Below, piece after piece: positions 1-12,206 of a DNA stretch of 64,000 nt. Every line of letters begins with the position of its first letter. Position 1 is the stretch's first letter. Location: NCBI GenBank assembly GCA_030765055.1, contig CM060958.1:110476127-110540126 (forward strand). Direction: 5' to 3'. The notes under the pieces are model-generated. The model did not search any database. It was given only the letters and a program-made list of their open reading frames with translations, and was not told the DNA's origin. Position numbers and translations under genes: made by a program. This stretch comes from Mantis religiosa. Taxonomy: Eukaryota > Arthropoda > Insecta > Mantodea > Mantidae.

Positions 1-1050
1 GTCCGCAACTGACGAACTAGCTCCATCTACTGATGCCAGTCCCTTTAGAAGATGGATACCAGTAGGAGGAAGTTTTGGATACCAGTTGCAGAAGACAATA
101 TTTTAAAATTGTAGGAAAAATTGTTTCGTAGTTTTTTACAGCAATCAAAGCTGTAGTGCAAATGTAGATTTGATTTCTATTGTTGGCGTAGAAGTAGAGT
201 AGAAGAAAACCTGTTTCAGAACAAATATTCTCGGGGAGCCAGAGGTAGACACACAACAGTATCTAGAAAACCTTGTCAACGTTCCAGATGCTTTACATCG
301 CTGACAGGAGATAAACACACACCCACACACGTACACTAACATACACATACACACCTCCCACAGCCCTCAAGTCCTTGCGCTAATCATTGGCCAAGACGGC
401 CCCGGAGAAAGAGGGTCCTCAGTGAGTGGCACAGGCTCGCACCTACAATCGAATAGGTAGGCCGCCCGCCGAGTGTGCACTCCAAAATATCGACCAAGCA
501 GACACATGGAATATGAGAAGGTATTTTCACACAACTACCGAAGCTGACGGCAGATAATTACAACTGACCATTAAAGGCAAACGCCGATAATGCAAACTAG
601 AGTTATATTTAGGTTAAGCAAGATAGCAGTAAGTATAATAGACTACAACTGACAAGCTTGCAAGTAATACTTGCAGTGACAATGAAGCACCTAAACTTAA
701 GGAATAGCGCTACGGCGTGATAAATTACCCTAAACTTCCCAACAAATAACACCAGGAATCCTACCAAATACCACCCACAATAGGCAGTGGATGAGGCTGG
801 GCTTCATGTGAAGCCTGTATCCCTGCTTCAGAAGCCCACTCTGCTGAATCGCACTCCGAGACAGCTAAGATTATCTCCTGGAATGTGCGGGTGCTTAAGA
901 CGGTACCGCAGCACATTTCTCCTTCCCAATCCAGTGGAGGTTTTTAGTTGAGTAGTACCCTTGAGGTGAAGCCTACATACCCCACTGTGCCCTCTAACAC
1001 AGTGGAAATCCATAATTGGATTTTTCCTGCACAAAAGAAAAAAAAAAAAG
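1..1050. other. No recognisable gene
   Basis: I see no supported gene. The stretch holds a CA/AC-rich patch at about 309-357 and several short frames with no family resemblance. A 68-codon minus-strand frame at 828-1034 lies in more GC-balanced sequence than its surroundings and might be a repeat fragment, but nothing identifies it. An A-run sits at about 1035-1049. Confidence 0.5.
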
Positions 1051-1054
1051 ATAG

Positions 1055-1277
1055 ATCAGATGAGTAGATTTGTAAGGTTACTGGAATCCAGTAATCTGTA
1101 GGTGTAGTTCGTTAAGGTAGGAAGTAGATTATACCTGCAACATTTCTATATTGTTTTGTGTAATTTAATTTAAAAATGAATAAAGTTGAAAATAAAGTTT
1201 GCATAATAAGGCCTGGTATAGATTCCAGAAACTGGGCAATCAGATATGAAGATTTTATTTTATTTTATTTTTTATCC
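1055..1277 (+). mobile_element. LINE-like retroelement 3' end with (ATTTT)n tail, copy 1
   Basis: This stretch ends in a short pentamer tail of ATTTT type (1252-1277). It is preceded by a hairpin: 1211-1216 GCCTGG pairs, with G-T wobbles, with 1232-1237 CTGGGC around a loop containing TATAGATTCCAGAA. The second copy at 9876-10880 has the same order: a CTGG..CCAG-like short palindrome further upstream, then a hairpin, then the ATTTT tail. A stem-loop directly before a simple-repeat tail is the usual 3' recognition layout of non-LTR retroelements and dependent SINEs. The start is uncertain and no coding remains, so this is a 5'-truncated copy. The clade is not identified. Confidence 0.55.
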
Positions 1278-1279
1278 TT

Positions 1280-2335
1280 AGTCTGACTTTAGCTATTCAA
1301 ATCTTACCCTACACACCACTAGTGTATTAGTATGATTAATTTCCATTTCTGTCCTTATGCGTTTTCCACACTAACATTTTATAGTTCTGATTTCCCCAAG
1401 TTTCTAAACACTTAAAGGTGAAGTCTTTTATATAAAGTTTTTCTGAATACAATGAAAAAATAAGAAATATTAAGAGAAAAGTTCATTGTATTGCTCTCAA
1501 TTAGATTGGCAAATATCAGCTCTGTTAGGTTTGCAGAGCTGCTAATCGACGTTTGCATTGCAAGGCTCGAAAGGGCTACAGTTTTAAATAAACTAAATTT
1601 TCATTAATAATTACACATATTTACTGACTATCTAATCATGAAAATTGACGTTTAGTTAATGCATCGCTTTCATTCATTCATGATATTCAATCACACAGAC
1701 CCTGTTTGCTTTTGTGAAATTATTCATATTTCATTTGGTTAAATAGCTCCAACCACTGTTGCAAGCAAGCTTCGAATGTTTCGAGTATAAATCTGTTTCG
1801 GATATGCTTTATTTATGTGAGAAAACTTGTAGTATACGGGAAGGTAAGGTAACAAATCTTGGCCCTTTTTGTAAATAGTGTTAATTTTTGAAAAATCAGT
1901 TTCGTATTGACTATAACTGCATTCGAAGAGGTACGTAAGGAACACCTTTGGTAACGTGGTGCTCCTTGGAAGGAAAGGTGAAGTGAGAAGATACAAAGCC
2001 TCTGCCGAGCATGAGCAAACTGCAGAGGGCAAGGTCGATGACAACAGCGTCCAGTTCAGCTCTCTTTACAACAACACTCTTGTTACACAACTCACAACTC
2101 TATTGTTTTACAAACTTGCAACTCTTCTTGTTTCACTCTCTGCTGGCGTGTCACAATCTCTTACATATCTCGCTGAATCATTACTAGATAATTATAAAAT
2201 AAACCAGAAACCGAATTATCTCTATCAGTTCAGAAGTCACCAGAAATTTCTGTTTATCTCAGTTTGTTTGTTGCGGCAGACCTTTATCGGCACTATTTGT
2301 CTGCCGGCTGTCTGTGTAGACTAACAAGCCACGTT
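1280..2335. other. No recognisable gene
   Basis: AT-rich sequence with overlapping frames on both strands at 1739-2324. Their composition is biased and they show no conserved motif. I do not call a gene. Confidence 0.5.
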
Positions 2336-2367
2336 ATCGCGCGAACATTTTATGTGAGTTGCCGCGA

Positions 2368-2545
2368 CAGTATGTTTCTTAGTAATAACGAATACCTGAA
2401 AATGTAGCAAGCTAATCCTTACATAGTAACATGTAGAGCAGTGATCAGCATCACCGTGTACCCTGGTGCTGCCGTCTCTTACCCGCATGCACGCTAGTGC
2501 TCTCGGAACTGTTGACGGGTAAGCAGTGATGCAGTGACGGCCTTT
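2368..2545 (+). repeat. Anonymous interspersed repeat, copy 1
   Basis: The first part, from the GTATGTTTCTTAGTAATAACG motif onward, recurs in reverse at 7768-7868. The last part, around CTCGGAACTGTTGACGG, recurs in reverse at 4385-4450. Together the three stretches define one repeat family. Its class is unknown and no protein motif is visible. Confidence 0.6.
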
Positions 2546-2559
2546 CTGTAGTGTCATAC

Positions 2560-2932
2560 AACTTGTTAGCTACGTTCAGGGACAATCAAAGCATTGGAGG
2601 GTTACTCTTTAATTGAAGTCCGTTATATTTTATAAATTAGCCCATCATACATATTTGCAAAACATTGTTATTATTGGATTGCTTACATCTTACATTTCTT
2701 CTACCTCTACGTCATTTAACCCTTCATAGGATCAGGCATTTTTTTTACACCATTTGATAATGCAGCGGGATGTTTAATATGCAATAAAGTCTTGAATGTG
2801 ATATGAAAACAATCTCCAGAGCCATTATGCCACTTGTCATGCTAGTGATTACGACAAATTAGGTGATAAAAGAAGTGATAAACTGCTGGAGCAGGTACGG
2901 GACACCAGCGGGCAGGTACAGTATGATGATCA
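2560..2932. other. No recognisable gene
   Basis: AT-rich stretch with no supported feature. Confidence 0.5.
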
Positions 2933-2933
2933 T

Positions 2934-3179
2934 TTTTTTCTGTTTTGTGTAATTTACGTCCTCCTGCCTTAAGTCATATTGGACGATGAATAGAATGGGT
3001 GAAATAATGCTCAAATGTGCCCAGGGTCCATAGAGCTTAGAGTTACCCGACATTCGTCTTGAAAGATAAGAGAAAATCCCGGAAAAGCCTTATCCAGGTA
3101 ACCTACCCTTACCGAGATTTGAACTCGGGACCTCTTGAACGTGAGGCAGACACGCTACCACTACGCTACCGAGGCGGGC
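2934..3179 (-). mobile_element. tRNA-derived SINE, family A, copy 1
   Basis: On the minus strand the element starts with a tRNA-like head at 3179. It has an A-box-like TAGCGTAGTGG and a B-box-like GAGTTCAAATC, then a roughly 170-bp body containing the CCGGGATTTTC motif and a T-rich 3' end at about 2934. Four other copies (18419, 54001, 59946, 61089) share head and body. The head looks most like tRNA-Val, from the GCCTCAC..GGTCCC spacing. This copy is more diverged than the others and its target duplication is not clear. Its 5' end lies directly beside the long ATT array. Confidence 0.85.
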
Positions 3180-3191
3180 TGACGACTGTCG

Positions 3192-3760
<569 letters not shown>

Positions 3761-3764
3761 TAGT

Positions 3765-5205
3765 TGTTCTACATGGGGCAGCATTAATAAGACTGTCCTA
3801 GAGTATATTATATTTTGACCTTCTGGGTTCATAAAATTAAAAGTAGAGTTTACAGATATTCAAAATGCTCTTTATTTCCGTAGTAATACTCTTGTACAAC
3901 TCTGATATCAGCAGAAAGACGTAACACATAGGAAACCTTCCGCACGTCTGCACTGCACCATTAAAAACTCTCATCTGAGTCCTCTGCACCCTCCGAAACT
4001 TTATTTATACACGAGCAGCTGTTCTAGAGGTTTCCCGAAACTTAACGAAGCCACATGAAAGCTACCAATCCTTTGTGAAGATGCAAGAACAGCAGAGAAC
4101 TGTCTCCGTATCTTTCTCCCTCAGTTGCTCTCTCTTTCTGTGCGTGGTTTGGGTGCTATCTGTCTCTTTCACCCCGCGCTTTCTCCCCTCTCTCTCTGCT
4201 TTTGCTTACGAGACGCCTTGTGACAATATATTTGTATTAGTCTGTTAATTTTCTAAGAAAAACGGCTGAATAACTGGTATCCTAATTACACAAGATATAA
4301 TTACTTATTTAAATACATGTGCACAATGTGTGCTTCGACTGTTTCTGTGCGTGACTAAAGGGTTTATGATGCTATGGAAATGCCGGCACTGCACCACTGC
4401 TTATCCGTCAACAGTTCCGAGTGCACGAGCGTCCATGTGAGTATGGTGACCGCACTTAAAGCATCCCCAGGCGGTAGCCTTTGTACGGAAAGCAGTTCTC
4501 ATCCCTAGCCACAAAGTCAAACATCTTAGGATACACTTACCTGGTTGGAGTGGTGAAGAATGTTAGGCACGTGTTTATAACTGAAAATATCCAGGGCTGC
4601 CGTTGTTTAAAATAACATTTATAGGGAAAAAACTTCAAGCTGATTTCACGTACGAAATAGTGATTTGGTTTACTTATTGACATTTTCAAATAAATTTTAA
4701 ATAATTAATGTATCCTATAGAAAGATATAATGTTACAACACTTTTTAACGTAACTGAAAAGAGATATTACCTATGCTGTTATAGTACAGTACTTATTTAC
4801 CTACAAGAACTAAATGCATATTATTAGTATAATATCCAAGGAAAACTTAGTAAAACATTCCGATACCTTGTTGTAGGACCATCATTATAATTTTAAAAGG
4901 GTTAAATTGCTTCAATGTGCATGAATTAGCTTCGGACATTTACTTAGAAATTAAAGAAGCACTTTTGATATTCTGGTAGTTAATTTATAAGCAAAGATTG
5001 CACGTTAGAGCTTTGTTTATATCAATTGTTAGTCGATTTATTCAAAAACACTTTCCTATATTGTATGGCAGCTATATGTGGTGAATTTCAGTTGATTTAA
5101 CAAAGCAATAAGTACTTCAAAAGTAAAAACTAATAAAAAAAAAAAAAAAAAAAAAAAAGAACAAAGATATTAAAGAAAAACTATTATATGTTTCAAATGG
5201 GAAGA
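3765..5205. other. No recognisable gene; small repeat pieces
   Basis: Contains a reverse-strand fragment of the 2368-2545 repeat at about 4385-4450, a pyrimidine-rich stretch at about 4090-4200 and an A24 run at 5135-5158. Nothing coding is supported. Confidence 0.55.
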
Positions 5206-5209
5206 CATC

Positions 5210-6070
5210 TCGTCTGTAGCGATTCAGATGCGTTAGAGCCTTCACCGTTGCCTCCTCGTTATATCCACTCTTTTTATATTTCCCTCTCTCTCGCAGACTT
5301 GCGAGTCTTCTTGGCGCTAGACGTAAGGAAACGCAAACTGAATTTTTCCAAACTTTTATAAAAATGACAATTACAACATGGATATTGGCGTATTATGCAA
5401 ATGTTATAATTATTTAGTTTAAACTTATAGTTTATGAATTACTTATTTTTCCAATACAATGAAAATGCCAGCGGTACATCCGTATAGCTGTGAATGTTAC
5501 TTACGCTAAGAGATAATTTGGCATTGTCATTGTATTCATCGTCTGAGTACTGCAAATTTATGATGACAGGTATCAAAATCTCGTTACGTGCTATTTCTTA
5601 CCAAAAGTCGTCTTCTTGTAGTTTTTTCTGATGTCTCACATAGTCTTCCCAGTCTTGTTGTCTTCTTTGTAAATTTTTCTTCGTCAATAACTCGTTCAGC
5701 GTCAGTCAGTTTAAAAATATTATTTCTGTTTGCAACATAATTTGAACCCACACTAACTCCATTGGATTGTTATAACAATAGTAAAGGGGGAAGGTGGATC
5801 GTATCTCGTTGATCCAGCTGATACACTTTTATATGGAAGAGTAACTGAATAATGCTGCTTTGAACTCTTGAGTAAATAGATTACGAATCATTCATAAACA
5901 AAGATATAATATGACCAGACACGTTCTGCCAGACTAGCAAGAAGTGTATCGTTTACTCTCATCGAATTTAACAAACACCTTGGCTTATTCAAAGTACATA
6001 TTTCTTTTAATACGTTATGTCAAATGTTTACGTTTCAGTTCTGAGTGATTTCAAATATACATTCACACAT
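5210..6070 (-). repeat. Coding-like interspersed repeat X, copy 1
   Basis: Read on the minus strand, this matches 51290-51990 in order over most of its length, and its upstream part matches 35640-35865. The shared interior includes a coding-like stretch (about 5520-5620) with the peptide pattern KLQEDDF..EIARNEIL in the better copy. That is followed by an acidic run and then a GTAAGT-like splice donor in copy 2. A further conserved block (about 5220-5330) includes TAGACGTAAGGAAACGCAAA. This copy has frame breaks. I do not recognise the protein. A DNA transposon or retroposed gene are both possible. Confidence 0.6.
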
Positions 6071-7690
6071 ACATGCCAACCAATTAAAGCAATGATGTTT
6101 ATGGGTGGCACACAGTTCCACGTGGAGACGCCAATTTGAAGCAACAATATATGTGGCGAACAATGTTCCACTTGACAGTACAGTTTGAAGCACTTTTGTT
6201 TAGCTCAGGGTAAAACAATGAGGTTTCTCACAGGGTATACGTGGATGTGTGTGAGAAGGATATTTAATGACACTGGAATGCCCGTTTCCAACTTATTTAT
6301 TTACTGCTTCTTTTTTTAGAACACCGAAATTGAAGTTGCCGACCAAGGGTTACCAATATCCCTGTTTTGAGTTACTGACGGCAGAATGTTTATTACTCGA
6401 TAAACTTTATTCGTTCCTCACGTATATATGAACCGACAAATGTCCAAGACAGAACAAGAGGACTGCCCTAATCGCCCTCATGCCTCAGACCGCTCTAATC
6501 GGCTCCACGCCGAAGACTATTTTAATGGCTTCGCGCGTGGGTGTATCACTTCCACTTTCTGAAAACTCCTTTTCAACCAAAGATCCCTTTGTGGCTGTTT
6601 TGTCGCCATTATGAATGATCCAAAGAATACCCTATTCAACAAGTCAAGTGAGCCCCTTTAGAAAACTGCTAAGGACACTGTTTATTACATTGCTTTTGTT
6701 ATAACAACTTTTCCCCAAAATGCTATTCGACTTTACTGGCCTCGCACGTGTTCTAACAAAGAACCAACATTCCTTTGACATCCATCATGATTCTTTACTT
6801 ATGGCAACCTTAATTTCGGTATCACAATAATGACGTTCGTTATAGTGTTTTTATCGCAATGCATTGTTATAATATAATGGTTTGTATTAAGAAAACTATT
6901 TGAGTTAAAAATGTGGGGTTTTTAAGTTTATGTTAAATAAATTACTCCCTCCTTCCTCATAGATCTGTTTTTGCAAAATCTGAGCTTTTGTCTTAGCCCG
7001 AATAGTATTTATTACAGATTGATTAGCTTGGCGCTCGTCACACACCACTTAGGGGTAATGCAATACGACAACACCGCAGGACTCCGATTGCTTGCTCACC
7101 TAGTGGCGCTCAAGGACAAACACCTTCCGATTTGAAACACCTTATAGAAGGAAACTTTATTACTCTTATTAAATGCTGGAATCTTTTTACAAAGATGTCT
7201 GCTAATTTTACAAATTTGAATAAAGTTAAGCAGTGTAATTTTTGGGTCGGGGGGGGGGCGGCTTCTGTTAAACACAATTTATATAAATAATCACGTACAT
7301 TCCACATAATAATTAAATATCATAAACGTTTTAGAACTCGAGAAAGGTTAGAAATAGTGCTAGATATATATTACAAGTATGAATGGAAGTCAATGTTAGC
7401 ATATCTATGTTAGGTTCGATTACCAAGGTCTCCACATCTTAATTACATTACGCAAGTGCTAAATACCAATAACTATAAAACACTAAAAATTTATAAAACT
7501 ACACTACTTAAAACGCTCTGTAACTTCTATAAATATAAGCTTAATTAACACACATAAGGAGCACGTTTGCACAGTCTAACCTAATAGAACGTTCCGCAGT
7601 TCTGAGGACACAAGGAAAATATTGCAACAGCGCTTTAACTTGATGAACTTATTGGGAAGGACCACCCCATATATTTAAGGATAGAGGACC
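6071..7690. other. No recognisable gene; small 27-bp triple repeat
   Basis: A diverged tandem triplet with unit 27 bp lies at about 6464-6544. A G-run of about 11 lies at about 7247-7258. A loose duplication of about 46 bp lies at 6100-6200. No gene or element is supported elsewhere. Confidence 0.5.
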
Positions 7691-7767
7691 TGTATAATTG
7701 CTTACATGTGAGGAGGAGTAGTCAGAAGTAAAAGCTTCGATGTCACATGGGATGGAGTGAACGCGGC

Positions 7768-7868
7768 TGCTATAAGAGACGGCAACACGAGGATGCACTT
7801 TTCTACATCTTACTGCACAAGGATGAGCTTGTTTCATTTTCAGGTATTCGTTATTACCAAGAAACATA
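7768..7868 (-). repeat. Anonymous interspersed repeat, copy 3
   Basis: Reverse-strand match to 2368-2483, sharing the GTATGTTTCTTRGTAATAACG motif and the CGTCTCTTA block. No function is evident. Confidence 0.6.
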
Positions 7869-7869
7869 C

Positions 7870-8420
7870 AATATAAGACCCACTTTACAGACGTTACTTA
7901 CAACAAAATTAAAATATAATTTTGGAAACAGAATTTCCGTTATAAATAAACGTTAATATTATATTTGTGATACTAATATATTCAATTTTAGCAATAACAT
8001 AGCGGAGGTGTTATTGCTGATATAGTCTATAGTTCAGTTTGTGCTGACATTCCTGTTTATTAGACATTTGAAAGTAGGTTATATAAAACAAATCGAGCGC
8101 GTTCATTAGAGTATTTCACCCATGAGAAATAAACAGAACAAAAATATATTGCCACTCTCGCTTTCCTGTTATTTATTTTGATAATTTATTGGAGTCAATA
8201 ATTCAGGCTGCATAGCGGTACACAGGACAATCCGAATATATAATTATTTAATCCTGTTTGTCGGCCGTAAATCGTTCCTATAATTTGTATATTTAGAGAA
8301 GCGATTATAATTGTAAAATAATACGCTTGTGAACCTTGTAGCGGATATTCGACACCAAATGGACTTTGTTTCTTCTGAATGTAAAACAGAAAACGAAGAC
8401 ATTTAGAGAACTATAGTTAG
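7870..8420. other. No recognisable gene
   Basis: AT-rich sequence with no supported feature. Confidence 0.5.
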
Positions 8421-8423
8421 CTA

Positions 8424-9146
8424 CAGCGCGATCCATATAAACATGAACCATTTTAATAGGCCATAACCTTTGAACCAATAATAGGAGACACGTTCAACTT
8501 TGGGAGAATATAATACACAATTAGGAGATTACATTACACTATTTACATCTCAGAGAAAATGTTGCAACTGTCTTCCACCAGCATCTATACATGTTTGTAC
8601 TCGTCTCACTATATTCTCTGAAGTTTTACGGAGAGAATCCTCGCCAATGTTACTTATTTCCTTTCGAATGGATTCCTTGAGAACATGAATTGTCCGCGGC
8701 CTATTCTTGAACACTATTTTATATACCCCCAAAAGAAACAATCCAATGATGTTAGGCCACGGTAACTGGGGTTGGGCACAGACATTTTGAGATTATGCGA
8801 TTACCAAAGAAACTCGTTTCAACTTCCATGGTGTCATTAGATGTATGGCACGTTGCTCCATCTTTCTGGAAATAACCTTCTCTCAATTCGATATCATCCA
8901 GCTGCTCCACAATTGTATTGAAGACACCCATATAAACTTCAGTGTCTACAGTCGTATCAAAGACAATGGGACCAACGATCCATAGATGCTCGTGGAGGAC
9001 ACTTCCAACACTTTTTCTGAGATATAAGTAGTGTAATGTAATCCACAAATCGTGTGTTATATTCTCCCAAAGTTGCACGTGTGTCCTATAATTGGTTCAA
9101 AAGTTATGGCCTATTGAAATGGTTCGGATTTATATGGATCACACTG
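8424..9146 (-). mobile_element. Internally deleted Tc1/mariner-type transposon with 94-bp TIRs
   Basis: Terminal inverted repeats of about 94 bp (8424-8517 and 9053-9146) begin CAGYGYGATCCATATAAA and end near TTTGGGAGAATATA. The element is flanked by TA on both sides (8422-8423 and 9147-9148). Between the arms are two minus-strand pieces of a DDE transposase (see the next entry). At 723 bp it is far shorter than an autonomous element, so it is an internally deleted copy. The long, well-matched arms suggest it moved late or is mobilised in trans. Confidence 0.9.
8550..9078 (-). pseudogene. DDE transposase remnant of the 8.4-9.1 kb element
   Basis: The upstream piece (9078-8752) carries VGPIVFDTTVDTEVYMGVF and then FQKDGATCHTSND, which holds the second catalytic Asp, as in Tc1/mariner-superfamily DDE transposases. 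The downstream piece (8741-8550) carries NRPRTIHVLKESIRKEIS and ends with RRVQTCIDAGG, the family's usual C-terminus. The join is out of frame near 8745, where the SPDL..D/FLW block and the third acidic residue should be. The N-terminal DNA-binding half is missing altogether. It cannot make active transposase. Confidence 0.85.
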
Positions 9147-9149
9147 TAT

Positions 9150-9688
9150 TTCTCTTTGAAGAAGGTCTTTACGTATTTATGGTAAGAAGGTACTTTATGG
9201 TAGAAGTTGCGACTAGAAATGAATAATGATCGGTAAATAAGGAACACAGGTTAAAGAAGTAGTACATGCTTTCCTGCGATGATTCTGAATTTCTGAGTTC
9301 TTTCTGGAAGCAGATCAGTTATAAAGCAGTTTAAATAATTATTTTAGTTAATAATTGCTGTTTAGAAGAAGTAATATTTACGGAACATGTACCTCATTCT
9401 CAAAATTATCGTCCCGTTTCTTCCCTCCCGCCACTAATTATTTTTTATTAACAGATTTTTGCGGTTATTGGGAAAACTGGAATTTTTGTGGTATAAAGAA
9501 TAAATTGAAAGGAAAGAAAGCTTCAGTAGCAAGTAATAAGATTTTATTAGAATGCCACTGACGTTTGAGTTTCTTCCCATACGGGAGCTGTCAATGCGTG
9601 TCGAACGGTCTAATGTGAGCAAACGCAGGAACCAACGCGCGGGCAGCTTTCTTATAGTTAGATGTTGACTTAATATGTGACAAACACA
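9150..9688. other. No recognisable gene
   Basis: Short overlapping frames only; nothing recognised. Confidence 0.5.
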
Positions 9689-9689
9689 T

Positions 9690-11173
9690 TCTTTTCACAT
9701 GTTTACAGCCTCTGTTATCGCTCTCACTTTAATTCGGCGGTCATCTAGCACCATTTGGTGTACTTTGGCTATGTCTTCTTCGGTAGTTGCAGTTTTTGTA
9801 CGTCCCGAACGTTAATTATCTCCCAAGCTCTTACGGCCATGTTTAAATTCACCTGCCCAAAATTTCACTGCTAGGGAGTCAGAAATTATAGAAGTAAGAA
9901 GACCTGAACGATTATCAATTGAAAGACAAGAATTAAGAAGATCAGATAGAATAAAAGAAAGAATTATAAGAGAAAATGTTAATGCAAATGGATCCTTAAA
10001 TATAATAATAGAAGAAGAGGAAATCGAACAAATTGGACAAGATATAAAAGAGGAAGAGAATCTATTAGATGAAGAACGAGAGTAGTTAAATAGAAAATAT
10101 TATGTGGTTTCGACCGGCAGATAAGAATGGGCAGAAAGAAGTAGAATTAGACCAAAGAAATAATTAGTGAAATTTTATATTATTTATATGGATTTAGTGT
10201 ATATTTGTAAAAATAAATATGAATTATTGTGTGTAGTTTCAGAATTTGATAAAAAGTATCTTAATATTTAATATTAAAATAATGTATTGTTTGTTTAAAA
10301 TTATATTTAATCATCATCTACATAGAGATGTAATATATAAATTTCTTTTTGAATTATATGTTTAATTAAGAAGATTAAAACAAGAAAAGAAAAGAATAAA
10401 TAAATTTATTATTATTGTGGTTAATTTAAAAATAAGTGCTGGTTACCAGTACTTTTAAATATATGTTATAAATAAAATATATTCAGCTGAGATTTTTCCA
10501 ATTCAAATTAGAATTGCTGGCTTCCAGCAATGATTAGTAGCTCTTTGTAGTTTTGTATAGCGTTTGTTATTTAAATTTATCTGTAATGTTTGGCTAAGTA
10601 GTAAAAGAATATTAGTATTGTGTTCAGTAGAGATTTGCTGGTTACCAGTAAATTTTGTTGTATTATAGGTACTAGTAGTTTTTGTTTTTTGTTTTGTGTT
10701 TTGTCAATTTTGTTTTTGTAGTTTTTGTAGTTGTAGAAGTTTGAAACAATTATGTATTATTAATAATGTAATGTTTTATTAAGAAACCATAAAAGTAAAA
10801 TTTGAATGTGTGCCCCGGTATAGTTTCAAGAAGCCGGGGTATGATATTCAGATTTTATTTTATTTTATTTTTATTTTGTCGTAAGTCATAGTGCAGAACC
10901 CTCATATACAGGATCCAACTCATCTTTGATCAGTTGGCGTATTGCTTTCAAAACAAATATTTAATGACAGCTCGATCTCGATTTTGTTCAGTTTCATAAA
11001 AACACTCATATAAAGTTACTCAAGCGACTGTTACATAACAACTGAGTGTCCAAAATGGCTGAAACTTTGGTGAGTGACTGTCAACAGATGAACAACGAAA
11101 TTCTCTAGCTTTTGTTCACGAGTGCTGCCATGTTGACGTTGAGGTCGGAAACTTTTCAGACCACCCTCGTATT
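9690..11173 (-). mobile_element. Mariner 5' half, split by a LINE-like 3' end
   Basis: The right part (10876-11173, minus) starts with a mariner-like end, the complement of ACCACCCTCGTA. It encodes an N-terminal stretch with patterns RAVIKYLF and LIKDELDPVYEGSA. The left part (9690-9875, minus) continues with VKFWAGEFKHGRKSLGD and TEEDIAKVHQMVLDDRRIKVRAITEA, the linker between the two helix-turn-helix units of a mariner transposase. The two parts are separated by about 1 kb of a different element in the opposite orientation (9876-10875). The catalytic domain is absent, so the copy is 3'-truncated and dead. Confidence 0.75.
9876..10880 (+). mobile_element. LINE-like retroelement 3' end with (ATTTT)n tail, copy 2
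   Basis: A plus-strand frame ends at about 10085 with the charged pattern RRSDRIKERIIREN and an acidic end EEENLLDEERE before a stop. The rest is AT-rich untranslated sequence. It contains three short imperfect palindromes of the form CTGGTTACCAG or CTGGCTTCCAG (about 10440, 10517 and 10638). A terminal hairpin, CCCCGG..CCGGGG, at about 10813-10840 has the loop motif TATAGTTTCAAGAA, and a pentamer tail of TTTTA type runs from 10853. It has landed in a mariner transposase frame. No clear target duplication is seen. It is 5'-truncated and the retroelement class is unproven. Confidence 0.6.
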
Positions 11174-11174
11174 A

Positions 11175-12086
11175 TTTAATTTTAAAGTGGCTAAAGAAAT
11201 TTTAGGTATAGGGCTATACCAATGTCTATTGCTTTGATTTAAATTACGTTGTTCTATCTTCAGTAGGTATTACATTTTTGGTTTCATATTCTTATCATAA
11301 TTTTCTAGGTAAATATTTTTGACTTTATTCTCAATATATATTTAGTTCATTATTAAATAATGTAGGATATATTTGTGGCAACTGTATCGAGATTTGGTTT
11401 AGCAGTTATAGAGAATAAGATGTATTTTTTATTTAACCGACTGACTGCTGGTTGTGCAGTAGCCTGCAATATTCTCTTACCAGATGAAGAACTAACACGA
11501 ATTTCATTTAAGCTATGAATGTATTAATGATGTTTATTTCTTGGCAGAAATGATCACGTTTAACTGTTTATTTTATTTTTTTCATAGTATAATAAAGCTC
11601 CATTCATTTACGAACAAAAAGTAATGCTGTTTTCTGCAGAATTTCATACATAAGTTGTAGGTAATTGAAACTCAGTTTGGAATATATCAACTAATAAACT
11701 GCTCTTGGAAGTCGTTGAAGTGTTATGCGTCTGTATTTTAAATTGTATATCATTATTAAGTAGGAAATAAACATCCGAACTTTTCTTTTGTTGTTGACTA
11801 TCGTGTGCAACATCCAGTCTAACAAATTGTAATGGATAACTTTGTTGAATCAAACTCGTTATATTAAAGCTGAAGTACCTGAGTAGGCCATCATTAACCC
11901 AACATTGTGGCAATAAGCATTGTCTTTTACTGTCAACCAGCAGTGCCGAAGCGTTCTTGTCTCTAAATGAACTTGTTTATTTGTCACACGAGAACGTCTG
12001 TTTCATTAAATATGTTACGTGTATTTGGATTTGGGAGCCAAGTTTTAAAATGCATAATCAGATTAAATGAAGTTGTATCAGATTTG
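11175..12086. other. No recognisable gene
   Basis: AT-rich sequence. An 89-codon minus-strand frame at 11644-11913 has no recognised motif. Confidence 0.5.
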
Positions 12087-12206
12087 TACGAGGGCTGTTG
12101 AATAAAGAACTATCATAATTTGCTTACTGTCATAATTTTTCGCACGAAAATTGAATCTTATTATATTCTGTTAGCCTAAGAAACACGCCGTAGTAGTTTC
12201 ATTGTT

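Noticed and set aside
300..360. CRISPR-like or satellite array
   Set aside because: Only an imperfect CA-rich patch; no regular repeat-spacer pattern anywhere in the window.
1739..2324. Two overlapping frames of 101 and 122 codons as a host gene
   Set aside because: They overlap on opposite strands, show no motif and have AT-driven composition.
7110..7307. 65-codon minus frame as a small gene
   Set aside because: No family motif, and it spans a G-run likely to shift length.
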